Shown here: positions 18,337-26,322 of the stretch, piece by piece
How positions within the stretch are numbered: the stretch's first letter is position 1
Layout of the letters: each line of letters begins with the position of its first letter
Assembly: GCA_027449125.1 (NCBI GenBank)
Contig: DAIDME010000046.1
Coordinates: 27,288 to 91,287, forward strand
Source of the DNA: Solirubrobacterales bacterium
GTDB taxonomy: Bacteria; Actinomycetota; Thermoleophilia; Solirubrobacterales; Solirubrobacteraceae
Length of the DNA stretch: 64,000 bases
Direction of reading: 5' to 3'
Position numbers and translations under genes: made by a program
The notes under the pieces: generated by a model
Databases searched by the model: none
Seen by the model: only the letters and a program-made list of their open reading frames with translations
What the model was told of the DNA's origin: nothing

Positions 18337-19427
18337 TGCGCGTCGACCTGCTCGACCCGCCGGCGTACTCGCTGCCCTACGACCACGCCCTGGCCGCGGC
18401 GCTGGCCGCGCAGGGCGCGCGGGTCAGGCTGCTCACGAGCCGCTTTGCCTACGGCGATCCGCCGGCGCCGGAGGGTTACGAGCGCGCCGAGGCCTTCTAC
18501 CGGCGCGCTTTCGGCCCTGCCGGATCGCCCCTGCGTGCGCTGAGCAAACGCGCCGAGCACCCGCTCGACGCGCTGCGCTACCGCCGCCGGGCGAGCGCCG
18601 ACATCTGCCACTACCAGTGGCTCGTGCTGCCGCGCCTCGACCTGGCGCTGCTGCCGCGCCGCCCGGTGGTGCTGACGCTGCACGACCCGCTGCCGAGCGC
18701 CGGGCGCTCGCCACTGGCGGGGCGGGCGTTCCGGCGCGTGGCGGCGGTGGTGGTGCTCTCACAGGCGGCGCGCGAGCAGGTGATCGCCGAGCACGGACTT
18801 GACCCAGCGCGCGTGCACGTGATTGCGCACGGAGCGTTTCTGCCGCCGCCCGACGCAGAGACCGCCAGGCTGCCGCCCGAGCTCGAGGACAGCGGCGAGC
18901 CGGTGGTGCTCGCCTACGGCCTGATCCGGCCGTACAAGGGGATCCCGACGCTGATCGACGCCTGGCGCGGGATCGGCGGCGCGCAGCTCTGGGTCGTGGG
19001 CCGCGCGATGATGGACACCGGCGGCCTCTTCGCCGCCGCGCCCGCCGGGGTGCGGCTGGTGCCGCGCTTCGTCTCGGCCGCGGAGGAGGCGGCGCTGTTT
19101 CACCGCGCCGACCTGATCGTCCTGCCCTACGAGCGCGGCGGGCGCTACGGCTTCTCCGGCGTGCTGGCCACCGCACTCGGCTATGGCAAGGCGGTCGTGA
19201 TGAGCGACCTGCCGAGCCTGCGCGAAGTCGCCGCGCTGGGCGCGGCGCGGCTGGTCGCACCGGGTGATGCCGATGCGCTGCGGGCGGCGATGGCGGAGCT
19301 GGTGGCAGACGCGGCCGGGCGGGCGGCGCTGGCCGCCAGGGCGGCCAGCGCCGCCCGCGGGCAGTACTCCTGGCAGGCCGCGGCCAGGGCGACGCTGGAG
19401 CTCTACGAGCGGGTGGCGGGATGGTGA
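18336..19427 (+). CDS. Glycosyltransferase family 4 (GT-B)
   Basis: This is a retaining GT-B enzyme of 363 residues. The C-terminal donor domain is recognised by VVLAYGLIRPYKGIPTLIDA, the RADLIVLPYE segment and YGFSGVLATALGYGKAVVM, which correspond to the E-x7-E region of the family. The N-terminal acceptor domain is more divergent. It lies in a tight run of transferase genes, so it probably builds the same glycan. The sugar it transfers cannot be read from sequence. Confidence 0.91.
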   Translation: MRVDLLDPPAYSLPYDHALAAALAAQGARVRLLTSRFAYGDPPAPEGYERAEAFYRRAFGPAGSPLRALSKRAEHPLDALRYRRRASADICHYQWLVLPRLDLALLPRRPVVLTLHDPLPSAGRSPLAGRAFRRVAAVVVLSQAAREQVIAEHGLDPARVHVIAHGAFLPPPDAETARLPPELEDSGEPVVLAYGLIRPYKGIPTLIDAWRGIGGAQLWVVGRAMMDTGGLFAAAPAGVRLVPRFVSAAEEAALFHRADLIVLPYERGGRYGFSGVLATALGYGKAVVMSDLPSLREVAALGAARLVAPGDADALRAAMAELVADAAGRAALAARAASAARGQYSWQAAARATLELYERVAGW

Positions 19428-20551
19428 TCCTGGCGAGCGTCTTCTGGGTGTCGGTTGCGCTGATCCTCTACACGCAGGCCGGCTACCCGCTGCTCCTGGC
19501 GGTGCTCTGCAAGCTGCGCGGGCCCGAGCGCGCGCAGCGCGGCTGGGAGGGCGAGCTACCGGCAGTCAGCGTGATCGTCCCCGCCTACAACGAGGAGCGG
19601 GTGATCGCACAACGGATCGCCAACCTGCGCGCGCTCGACTACCCGTCCGGGCAGCTGGAGGTGATCGTCTGCTCCGACGGCTCGAGTGACCAGACCGTCC
19701 AGCGGGCGCGAGCCGCCGGAGCCGACTGCGTGCTCGAGCTGCCGCGCGGCGGCAAGATCCGCGCCCAGGACGCGGGCGTGGAGCGCGCGCGCGGCGCGCT
19801 GCTTGCGTTCACCGACGCCAACGCGCACTGGCAGCCCGACGCGCTGGCGCGGCTGGTGGACGCCTTCAGCGACCCGCGGGTCGGCTACGCCTGCGGGCAG
19901 GTGGCGTTCCTGGACGACGCCGGTGTCAACCAGGAGGGGCTCTACTGGCGCTATGAGATGTGGCTGCGGCGCATGGAGTCCGCGCTCTGCTCGATCACCG
20001 CCGGCAACGGCGCGATCTACGCCACCCGGCGCGAGACCTACATGCGGATCGACCCGCTCTCAGGCCACGACCTCGCCTTTCCGTTCGCGATGGTCAAGCG
20101 CGGCCTGGGCGCGATCTACCTCCCGCAGGCACGCGCGAGCGAGAAGATGGCGCCGACGCTCGAGGGTGAGTTCGTGCGCAAGCGTCGCATGGCCCGCGCC
20201 ACCTGGCCGACCATGTTCGAGAGCGGGTTGCTCTCCCCGCGCGGCTACACCCCGCTGTATGCCCTGATGATCCTCTCGCACCGGATCCTGCGCTACGCGA
20301 TCCCGTTCCTGCACGCGCTCGCGTTTGCCGTCAACATCCTGCTGGTGGGCAGCGGCACCATCTACCTGGTCACGCTCGCGGCGCAGCTCGCGCTGCTCGC
20401 CTGCGCGGCGCTCGCGCCACGCCTGCGCCGGCGGCCGCTCCTGGTCGCGCGGTACTACCTGGTCACCAACTGGGCGATTGCGGCCGGCTTCTGGGACTGG
20501 CTGCGCGGGGAGCGCTCGCCGGTCTGGGAGACGGTGGAGGGGACGCGGTGA
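19421..20551 (+). CDS. Membrane-bound glycosyltransferase family 2
   Basis: A first membrane helix (residues 1-20) is followed by a GT2 catalytic domain with VSVIVPAYNEERVIAQRIA, IVCSDGSSDQT, the DxD site AFTDANAH, and a later KRGLGAIYLPQA. Two or three membrane helices lie at the C-terminus. This layout (TM-GT2-TM) is that of processive or polyprenyl-linked transferases. The start overlaps the previous gene by 7 bp and the stop overlaps the next by 4 bp. The likely acceptor is a lipid-linked sugar. Confidence 0.91.
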   Translation: MVILASVFWVSVALILYTQAGYPLLLAVLCKLRGPERAQRGWEGELPAVSVIVPAYNEERVIAQRIANLRALDYPSGQLEVIVCSDGSSDQTVQRARAAGADCVLELPRGGKIRAQDAGVERARGALLAFTDANAHWQPDALARLVDAFSDPRVGYACGQVAFLDDAGVNQEGLYWRYEMWLRRMESALCSITAGNGAIYATRRETYMRIDPLSGHDLAFPFAMVKRGLGAIYLPQARASEKMAPTLEGEFVRKRRMARATWPTMFESGLLSPRGYTPLYALMILSHRILRYAIPFLHALAFAVNILLVGSGTIYLVTLAAQLALLACAALAPRLRRRPLLVARYYLVTNWAIAAGFWDWLRGERSPVWETVEGTR

Positions 20552-21219
20552 GCGCCTCGCTCGACGCTCGTGGCCAGCGGGCCACGAGCGGAGCTGACAG
20601 GCTCAGGCGCGCGCTGGATCTGGCGATCGCGGCGCCCGGCGCGATCCTGACGGCGCCGGTCGTGGCGGTGCTGTGCGTGCTGATCCGGCTCGAGTCGCCC
20701 GGCAGCCCGATCTTCACGCAGGAGCGGGCTGGGCTTGGCGGGCGGCCGTTTCGTATCTACAAGCTGCGCACGATGGTCAGCGGGGCGGAGCGGATCGGCG
20801 CCGGCCTGGCGGTGCTGCCGGGGGACGCGCGGATCACGCGCACCGGCGAGTTTCTGCGCCGTTACTCGCTGGATGAGCTGCCGAACCTCTGGAACGTGCT
20901 GCGCGGTGAGATGGCGGTGGTTGGCCCGCGCCCGACGCTCATGGGGCAGGTGGAGCGCTACAGCGAGCGCCAGCGCCGCCGCCTGGAGGTGCGACCGGGG
21001 ATCACGGGCTGGGCGCAGGTCAATGGCCGCGCGGCGCTGCCCTGGTCGGAGCGCATCGAGCTCGACATCTGGTATGTGGAGCACCGCTCGCTGTGGCTCG
21101 ATCTGAAGATCCTGGCGCGGACCGTGCGGATGGTGCTGGGCGGGCACGGGCTCTACCATGAGGATGCGTCCGGCGGCGTCGATCTCGGCGGCGGCGACGG
21201 CGGCGGCGACGGCGGCTAG
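20548..21219 (+). CDS. Small phosphoglycosyl transferase (PglC/Bac_transf type)
   Basis: These monotopic enzymes transfer sugar-1-phosphate from a UDP-sugar to undecaprenyl phosphate and start glycan assembly. The family core is complete: a re-entrant hydrophobic N-terminus (about 20-48), FTQERAGLGGRPFRIYKLRT, the YSLDELPNLWNVLRGEM segment with the catalytic Asp-Glu dyad, VVGPRPTL, and RPGITGWAQVNGR. At 223 residues it is the small PglC form, not the larger WbaP form. A Gly/Asp-rich tail ends it. The PglD-like gene follows after 10 bp, as expected if both serve one amino sugar. Confidence 0.93.
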   Translation: MSASLDARGQRATSGADRLRRALDLAIAAPGAILTAPVVAVLCVLIRLESPGSPIFTQERAGLGGRPFRIYKLRTMVSGAERIGAGLAVLPGDARITRTGEFLRRYSLDELPNLWNVLRGEMAVVGPRPTLMGQVERYSERQRRRLEVRPGITGWAQVNGRAALPWSERIELDIWYVEHRSLWLDLKILARTVRMVLGGHGLYHEDASGGVDLGGGDGGGDGG

Positions 21220-21229
21220 GATCGCGGCC

Positions 21230-21871
21230 GTGGACCTGCTGATCTTCGGCGCGGGTGGCTTCGGCCGTGAGGTCGCCTCCTGGGCCGGTCGCGCCGGCTG
21301 GCGGGGCGAGGGCTTCGAGGTGGTCGCCTTCGTCGATGACCACGCTCCCGCGCCACGGCTCAACGGCCGCGACGTGCTCTCGTTGCGCGACGCCGCCCTG
21401 CGCCACCCGGGCGCCGGCGTGATCGCCACGGTCGGTCAACCGCGGGTCCGCGAGGCCATGATCGCCGCCGCCTTCACGGCGGGCCTGGTCGCGGCGCCGC
21501 CTCTGGTGCACCCCAACGTCGAATACGACCACGAGTACGTGACGCTCGAGGAGGGCGTGGTGGTCTGCGCCGGGTCGATCCTGACGGTCAACATCGTGGT
21601 CGAGCGTCACGCTCAGATCAACCTCGACTGCACGGTCGGCCACGACGCGGTGATCGGCGCCTACGCCACGCTCTCGCCGGGCGTGCACATCTCTGGCAAC
21701 GTCACGATCGAGCCGCATGCGTTCATCGGCACCGGCGCTGTGACGGTCAACGGCCAGCCGGGCAGCCCGCTGGTGGTCGGGGCCGGCGCCGTCGTCGGTG
21801 CGGGCGCGGTGGTCACCCGGGACGTGCCCGCGGGGGTCACTGTCACCGGGGTGCCGGCGCGGCCGCGATGA
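21230..21871 (+). CDS. NeuD/PglD-family sugar O/N-acyltransferase
   Basis: A Rossmann-like N-terminal domain (DLLIFGAGGFGREVASW) is followed by a left-handed beta-helix of hexapeptide repeats, for example VVCAGSILTVNIVVE, NLDCTVGHDAVIGAYATL and VGAGAVVGAGAVV. This is the layout of PglD and NeuD. At 213 residues the length fits. The catalytic histidine is probably in VGHDAV. GTG 21230 is preferred because earlier in-frame codons overlap the transferase gene and encode an Ala-rich run. It could acetylate the amino sugar made by the dehydratase and aminotransferase. Confidence 0.9.
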   Translation: MDLLIFGAGGFGREVASWAGRAGWRGEGFEVVAFVDDHAPAPRLNGRDVLSLRDAALRHPGAGVIATVGQPRVREAMIAAAFTAGLVAAPPLVHPNVEYDHEYVTLEEGVVVCAGSILTVNIVVERHAQINLDCTVGHDAVIGAYATLSPGVHISGNVTIEPHAFIGTGAVTVNGQPGSPLVVGAGAVVGAGAVVTRDVPAGVTVTGVPARPR

Positions 21872-22163
21872 GCGGCCGTCTTTACGCCAGCTTGACGGAC
21901 CTCAATATTCTATGTTGGCACGGTGAGCGTTGCGTGTGAATCGGGCTCACCGGTGCGACTGCTGCCTCGTTCCGGCGCGATTGTCCCTGTGCCGTTGGCT
22001 ATGCTGCGCTGAGCGCGCAGGCGATCTCGCGTACCCGGCGACTCGGAGACTCATGACCCGAGTGCAGTTGCGGGCGCCGCCTTGACCCGTGACTACGAAC
22101 CCCAGGCTACAGGAGCACTCAGATGCGAATTCCCGGTACGACCACCGCCCGTCGGGCGGTCGC
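21872..22163. other. Intergenic region with inverted repeat before the epimerase gene
   Basis: This 292-bp gap begins with an AT-richer patch (about 21890-21916). An 8-bp inverted repeat follows: CGGTGAGC at 21921-21928 and GCTCACCG at 21945-21952, with a 16-base loop. TTTACG (21881) and AATATT (21904) are 17 bp apart and could be a weak promoter. I see no gene here. An in-frame GTG at 22089 could lengthen the epimerase by 25 poorly supported residues. Confidence 0.4.
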
Positions 22164-23216
22164 ATGAGCGTCGCGGTGGGCGCGCTTCTACAGGGCCAGC
22201 GCGTGCTGGTCACGGGTGGCTCGGGCTTCATCGGCAGGCACGTGGTCTCCACGCTGTCGGCCGCCGGGGCGACCGTGCGGGTCGTCGACCTGCAGGCGCA
22301 TCCCGACCCGGAGGTGGACGTCGTACGCGGTGACATCGCCGACGCCGAGGTGATCGAGGCGGCGTTTGACGGGGGGTTCGACGGTGTGGTGCACCTGGCC
22401 GCGGTCACCTCTGTGCTGCGCTCGATCCAGCGGCCCGAGCTGACCTACCAGACCAATGTGGCGGGCACGCACCGGGTGCTGGAGGGGGCGCGTGCCGCCG
22501 GCGTGCGGGCGCTCGTCTTCGCCTCGACCAACGCCGTGACCGGGCCGATGCTCGACCCGGCGATCACCGAGCGCGCGAGCCTGCGTCCGCTGACGCCCTA
22601 CGGCGCCACCAAGGCGGCCGGCGAGATGCTGATGTCCGCCTATACCGCCGTCTACGGGATCCGCTGCACGGCGCTGCGGCTGACCAACGTCTATGGGCCC
22701 GGCATGCAGGCCAAGGACAGCATCATCGCGCGGCTGATGCGCGCGATCCGGCTGGGCAGCGCCTTCGAGGTCTACGGTGACGGTCTGCAGGTGCGTGACT
22801 ACGTGCACGTCGCCGACGTGGTCAGCGCCATGCTGATCGGCCTGACCAACGCAAACTGGTCCGGGCCGGTGGTGATCGGCGCCGGCCGCTCGCTGTCGGT
22901 GATCGAGGTGATCGACGAGGTGCGGCGCGTCAGCGGCGCGCAGCTGCCCGTCACTCACGGTCCCGCCCGCCCGGGGGAGATGCCGGCGGTGATCGTCGAC
23001 CCCGCGCAGGCGCACGCCGCCGGCTGGTCACCGCAGTTCGACTTCACCACGGGCGTCACCGGAGTCTGGGAGGAGTGGCGGGAGCTGGAGATCGAGGGCG
23101 CGCTGGCCTTCCACGGTGTCGACGGGCCGCCGGTGGCGGTCGCCAAACGCCGTGAGCCAGCCGCGGTCCACGCGCCCGCGCCGCTGAAGCGCGCCGCCGC
23201 CAGCCGCCGCCGCTGA
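22164..23216 (+). CDS. NAD-dependent sugar epimerase/dehydratase (extended SDR)
   Basis: An extended short-chain dehydrogenase acting on a nucleotide sugar. It has the NAD motif VTGGSGFIGRHVV, the catalytic YGATKAAGE (Tyr-x3-Lys) preceded by FASTNAV, and RLTNVYGPGMQAKDSI. The fold resembles UDP-glucose 4-epimerase and related 4,6-dehydratases; the exact reaction is uncertain. A short Arg/Ala-rich tail follows the fold. ATG 22164 lies just before the Rossmann motif. It is set apart from the main cluster by 292 bp and may have its own promoter. Confidence 0.9.
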   Translation: MSVAVGALLQGQRVLVTGGSGFIGRHVVSTLSAAGATVRVVDLQAHPDPEVDVVRGDIADAEVIEAAFDGGFDGVVHLAAVTSVLRSIQRPELTYQTNVAGTHRVLEGARAAGVRALVFASTNAVTGPMLDPAITERASLRPLTPYGATKAAGEMLMSAYTAVYGIRCTALRLTNVYGPGMQAKDSIIARLMRAIRLGSAFEVYGDGLQVRDYVHVADVVSAMLIGLTNANWSGPVVIGAGRSLSVIEVIDEVRRVSGAQLPVTHGPARPGEMPAVIVDPAQAHAAGWSPQFDFTTGVTGVWEEWRELEIEGALAFHGVDGPPVAVAKRREPAAVHAPAPLKRAAASRRR

Positions 23217-23257
23217 GCTCTGGCCGCCGGTCGGGGCCGTCGGTCGGCCCGCGGGTC

Positions 23258-23306
23258 GGGGCTGGGGGTCGGGGCTGGGGGTCGGCGCTGGGGGTCGGCG
23301 CTGGGG
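23258..23306. repeat. 13-bp G-rich tandem repeat, about 3.8 copies
   Basis: The unit GGGGCTGGGGGTC is repeated at 23258-23270, 23271-23283 and, with one change (GGCGCTGGGGGTC), at 23284-23296, followed by a partial fourth copy. It lies between the epimerase stop and the methyltransferase. The runs of four and five G could form quadruplex structure, which is inference. Confidence 0.8.
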
Positions 23307-23363
23307 CGATCTCGATCGGCTCCACCGCCCCTGGCCCCCAATGTTGCGAGGCCCGGGGCCAGT

Positions 23364-23402
23364 TTGGGAGTTTCGGGCGCTGTCAGCGCCCGAAACTCCC
23401 AA
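23364..23402. repeat. Perfect 39-bp palindrome (19-bp arms, 1-bp centre)
   Basis: The left arm is TTGGGAGTTTCGGGCGCTG at 23364-23382 and the right arm at 23384-23402 is its exact reverse complement, with a single T between. It lies about 60 bp after the tandem repeat and about 120 bp before the methyltransferase start. It lacks a T-run, so it is not a classic terminator. It looks like a REP-like element or a protein-binding palindrome. Confidence 0.9.
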
Positions 23403-23523
23403 CGCTCCACTCGGGCGGTTCAGTTTGGGGGCTGGAGGATGCTCGCGTGCGCCGGCCGCGCAGGCGTCGCATCCACGCGCAGCACAGCCGAAGGGCCACG
23501 CGGTGGGGGCGGGCTCCCGTATC

Positions 23524-24456
23524 GTGTGGCCGGTGCGGATCCAGCGCCCCGACGAGCCGCTGACACTCGACGACGACCTGGTGGTGGCCGCGGAGAACCT
23601 GCCGGTGCTCTCGCATCTGCCCGGCGGCGTGTTCGACCTCGTCTACATGGATCCGCCGTTCAACACCGGCCGCGCCCAGGCGCGCGCGCGGATCGAGGTC
23701 ACCCACGCCCCCGGCGCTCGCGGGCCGGGAGCACGTACCGGCTTCGGCGGGCGGCGCTATCAGAGCCGGCTGCTGGAGCGGCTGAGCTATGAGGATGCCT
23801 TCGACGACTATCTGGCCTTTCTGGAGCCGCGGCTGCGGGCTGCCCGCGACCTGCTGGCGGCTCACGGGACGCTCTACTTTCACATCGACTACCGCGAGGC
23901 TCACTACTGCAAGCTCCTGCTGGACGAGATCTTCGGGCGCGACGCGTTTCTCAACGAGCTGATCTGGGCCTACGACTACGGCGCCAAGCCGCGTCGCCGC
24001 TGGCCGGCCAAGCACGACACGATCCTCGTCTATGCGCGCGTGCCCGGCGCGCATCACTTTGATGCCGAGGCGGTCGAGCGCGAGCCGTACATGGCGCCCG
24101 GCCTGGTCGGGCCGGAGAAGGCCGCGCGCGGCAAGCGGCCCACCGACGTCTGGTTCCACACGATCGTGGCGACCAACGGCCGCGAGAAGACCGGCTACCC
24201 GACACAGAAGCCCGAAGGGGTCCTGCGCCGAATCGTGGCGGCGTCCTCGCGCCCCGGCGGCTGGTGTCTGGATCCGTTCGCCGGTTCGGGGACGCTCGGC
24301 GCGGTGTGCGCGGCGCTCGGTCGCCGTTACGTGCTCGTCGATTCGAGCCCGACGGCGGTCGAGGTGATGCGTGCGCGGCTGGGGGGCTCGGCTGCGCCGA
24401 GCCCGGGCTCAGTGCTGCCCGTAGCGGGCCAGCAGCGGCTCGATACGGTCACGTAG
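23524..24456 (+). CDS. Orphan beta-class site-specific DNA methyltransferase
   Basis: This protein methylates the exocyclic amino group of adenine (N6) or cytosine (N4). The catalytic motif comes first (LVYMDPPFNTG) and the SAM-binding motif comes last (WCLDPFAGSGTLGAVCAALG), which is the beta-class order. Other family features are YFHIDYREAHYCKLLLDEIF and the KTGYPTQKPEGVLRRIV segment. A variable middle part (about residues 60-85) may read the target. I chose GTG 23524; GTG 23533 is also possible. No restriction endonuclease gene is adjacent, so it is probably an orphan. Its 3' end overlaps the convergent hypothetical gene by 48 bp. Confidence 0.88.
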   Translation: MWPVRIQRPDEPLTLDDDLVVAAENLPVLSHLPGGVFDLVYMDPPFNTGRAQARARIEVTHAPGARGPGARTGFGGRRYQSRLLERLSYEDAFDDYLAFLEPRLRAARDLLAAHGTLYFHIDYREAHYCKLLLDEIFGRDAFLNELIWAYDYGAKPRRRWPAKHDTILVYARVPGAHHFDAEAVEREPYMAPGLVGPEKAARGKRPTDVWFHTIVATNGREKTGYPTQKPEGVLRRIVAASSRPGGWCLDPFAGSGTLGAVCAALGRRYVLVDSSPTAVEVMRARLGGSAAPSPGSVLPVAGQQRLDTVT

Positions 24457-25530
24457 CTCGTCGCCGGTGATCCCCGGTACGCCGAAGCTCGCGTCGCCCT
24501 GAGGGGTGCGGATGATCAACCGCGCGCGTGGCTCGGGATTGCGGCGCTTGGGGCGCAGGCTGACGACCTGCAGCGTCTCGATCTCGTCCCAGAGCAGGCG
24601 GCCGAGGATCTCGTGCTCACCCTCGAGGATGTCCACGCCGGCGCTCGACAGGCAGACGCCGAGCCCGTCGTGACGCTTGGGCAGGTTGGCGACGCCTCCC
24701 TCGTGAACGGCGGGGAAGACCAGCTCGCCGGGGTCGCTCGAGACCGGCACCAGGGCGCCGCCGGGGTGCTCATCCAGCGCTTCGCCCAGCGCCTCCCAGG
24801 GTGCGCGCGCGGCCGGTGCGGCGACGGGCGCGGCCGGTGCGGCGACGGGCGCGGCCGGTGCGGCGACGGGCGCGGCCGGTGGTGCCGGCACAGGCGGAGC
24901 CGCGGTCACCGCCGCCGGTGGCACCCATCGCTTGTTGGGTGCGGCGGGCGACGGCTGCGTCTCCGCGACGGCGGCCGGGGCGGAGGCTGACGGCGCCGGG
25001 GACGGGGCCTGGGCTGGGGCCGCGTCGTGATCGTCCTCCTCTTCCGTGAAGGACGCCACGACGTCGTAGAGCTCGGTCTCGTACTCAACCGGCTGCGGCT
25101 CGGCCGGCAGCTCGTCCACCACATCGTTGGCGGACACGTGCTCCGGCTCCTCCCCCGGGCCGGCACCGTGCAGTGGCCTGACCGGTGGCACGGGACGGGC
25201 GATCAGCTCGGCCAGGCTCTGATCGTAGGACGGTGCGCCAACCAGCCTCTGTGCGTCTGCCACGGCGGGGTGTACGAGCGCCTCGCTGACGGTGACGCCC
25301 AGCTCGCCGGCGGCGACCTCTGCCAGCGCACGGCGCCACTGCAGGCCATCTGCCCGGCCGACGGCATCCTGGATCATGGCCTCCAGGCGATCGTCGCTGA
25401 TCGTGATCAGGTCCGCGTGAGTGTTGGCCGCGGCCTGATAGGCGCCGCGCAGCCGCTCCAGCAGCGCGGCCCGGCCACCATCTGCGATCCGCTCGGCGAG
25501 CACCTGCGACTCTGTCTGTGTGTCCGTCAT
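24409..25530 (-). CDS. Hypothetical protein with PH-like C-terminal domain
   Basis: I do not recognise this family. Residues 1-115 form a probable helical domain (LAERIADGGRAALLERLRGA onward). A long Pro/Ala/Glu-rich linker follows, including three full copies of a 7-residue Ala/Pro/Val repeat encoded by a 21-bp tandem repeat. The last 95 residues look like a small beta-rich domain (SAGVDILEGEHEILGRLLWD, then LIIRTPQGDASFGV), similar to PH-like or GRAM-type domains. The start overlaps the stop of the E2-like gene (ATGA type), so it is translationally coupled to a 2-oxoacid dehydrogenase component. A link to that enzyme is inference from position only. Confidence 0.75.
   Translation of the reverse strand: MTDTQTESQVLAERIADGGRAALLERLRGAYQAAANTHADLITISDDRLEAMIQDAVGRADGLQWRRALAEVAAGELGVTVSEALVHPAVADAQRLVGAPSYDQSLAELIARPVPPVRPLHGAGPGEEPEHVSANDVVDELPAEPQPVEYETELYDVVASFTEEEDDHDAAPAQAPSPAPSASAPAAVAETQPSPAAPNKRWVPPAAVTAAPPVPAPPAAPVAAPAAPVAAPAAPVAAPAARAPWEALGEALDEHPGGALVPVSSDPGELVFPAVHEGGVANLPKRHDGLGVCLSSAGVDILEGEHEILGRLLWDEIETLQVVSLRPKRRNPEPRARLIIRTPQGDASFGVPGITGDELRDRIEPLLARYGQH
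24809..24880. repeat. 21-bp in-frame tandem repeat inside the hypothetical gene
   Basis: Three exact 21-bp units start at 24809, 24830 and 24851, with a partial fourth from 24872. They encode the Ala/Pro/Val linker of the minus-strand protein. The length is a multiple of three, so copy-number change would keep the frame. Confidence 0.85.
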
Positions 25531-26237
25531 ATTCGTGCCTCCTCCAGAAAGGCCTTGACCTCCTCCAGGAAGGCCGCGGCGTGGTGCCCGTAGACGATCC
25601 GGTGGTCTACCGCCAGCGATAGTTGCATCGTATGGCCTGGCCGCACCTGCCCGCCGCGCACCACCGGGACGTCGCGGATCGGGCCGAAGGCGAGTGCGCC
25701 CGCCTGGGGTGGGTTGACGAGTGGCGTCAGCGCGACGATGTCGTACTCGCTCGAGTCCACCACGGTGAAGGTGGCGCCGGCGAGCTGCGACGGGTGCAGC
25801 TCCTGCTCTCGGGCGTGCGTGTAGAGCGCGCCGAGCTCGGCGCCGATCTCCGCCGCCGTGCGCTGGTCGGCGTCGAAGACCGTGGGTGTGGTGTAGAGCC
25901 CTTCGGCGATCAGCGTGACGCCGACGTTGACGCGGCCGTGCAGCTCGTAGCGGCCGTCCCGGTAGGAGCCGTTGACGCGCGGGACGGTGCGTAGCGCGTG
26001 CGCCGCCGCTGCGATCACGGCCGCGACGATCCCGCAGCCAACCTCGTGCTCGCGTTCGAGCAGCGCGTCGACCGACGCGACATTGCTGAACTCGACGGTA
26101 GGCACGGTTGCGCGGCTCTCAGCGCTGCGCCTGGCCAGCGCACGCTCGTGGCGATCGGGGTCGAGCGTCGTCGTCTCACCCTTCAGGCCGTGCTCTGTCA
26201 GGCCGTGCTGCGAGAGCGGTGTCGCCGGCTCACTCAT
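25527..26237 (-). CDS. 2-oxoacid dehydrogenase acyltransferase (E2) catalytic domain without lipoyl domain
   Basis: The protein is a bare E2 acyltransferase core. The C-terminal active-site motif appears as SLAVDHRIVYGHHAAAFLEEV (the usual form is DHR.vdGa.aa.Fl). The region VPTVEFSNVASVDALLERE corresponds to the start of the catalytic domain. No lipoyl domain and no peripheral-subunit-binding domain are encoded, so it cannot carry its own swinging arm. At 236 residues it is about half of a normal E2. It lies 85 bp downstream of lpd. It may use a lipoyl arm from another protein, or do a different acyl transfer. Confidence 0.85.
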   Translation of the reverse strand: MSEPATPLSQHGLTEHGLKGETTTLDPDRHERALARRSAESRATVPTVEFSNVASVDALLEREHEVGCGIVAAVIAAAAHALRTVPRVNGSYRDGRYELHGRVNVGVTLIAEGLYTTPTVFDADQRTAAEIGAELGALYTHAREQELHPSQLAGATFTVVDSSEYDIVALTPLVNPPQAGALAFGPIRDVPVVRGGQVRPGHTMQLSLAVDHRIVYGHHAAAFLEEVKAFLEEARI

Positions 26238-26322
26238 CCGCCGTCACGATAACCGGAATCGCCGACACGTGGGGTCGCAGGCGGCGCGGCGCGCACGCGT
26301 CCACGGGTCGCGGCGGAACGGC

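Noticed and set aside
21892..21916. Promoter TTGACG ... TATGTT before the epimerase
   Set aside because: The boxes are only 13 bp apart, too close for a standard sigma-70 promoter.
24809..24880. CRISPR-like repeat
   Set aside because: The units are contiguous 21-bp in-frame repeats with no spacers and encode a protein linker.
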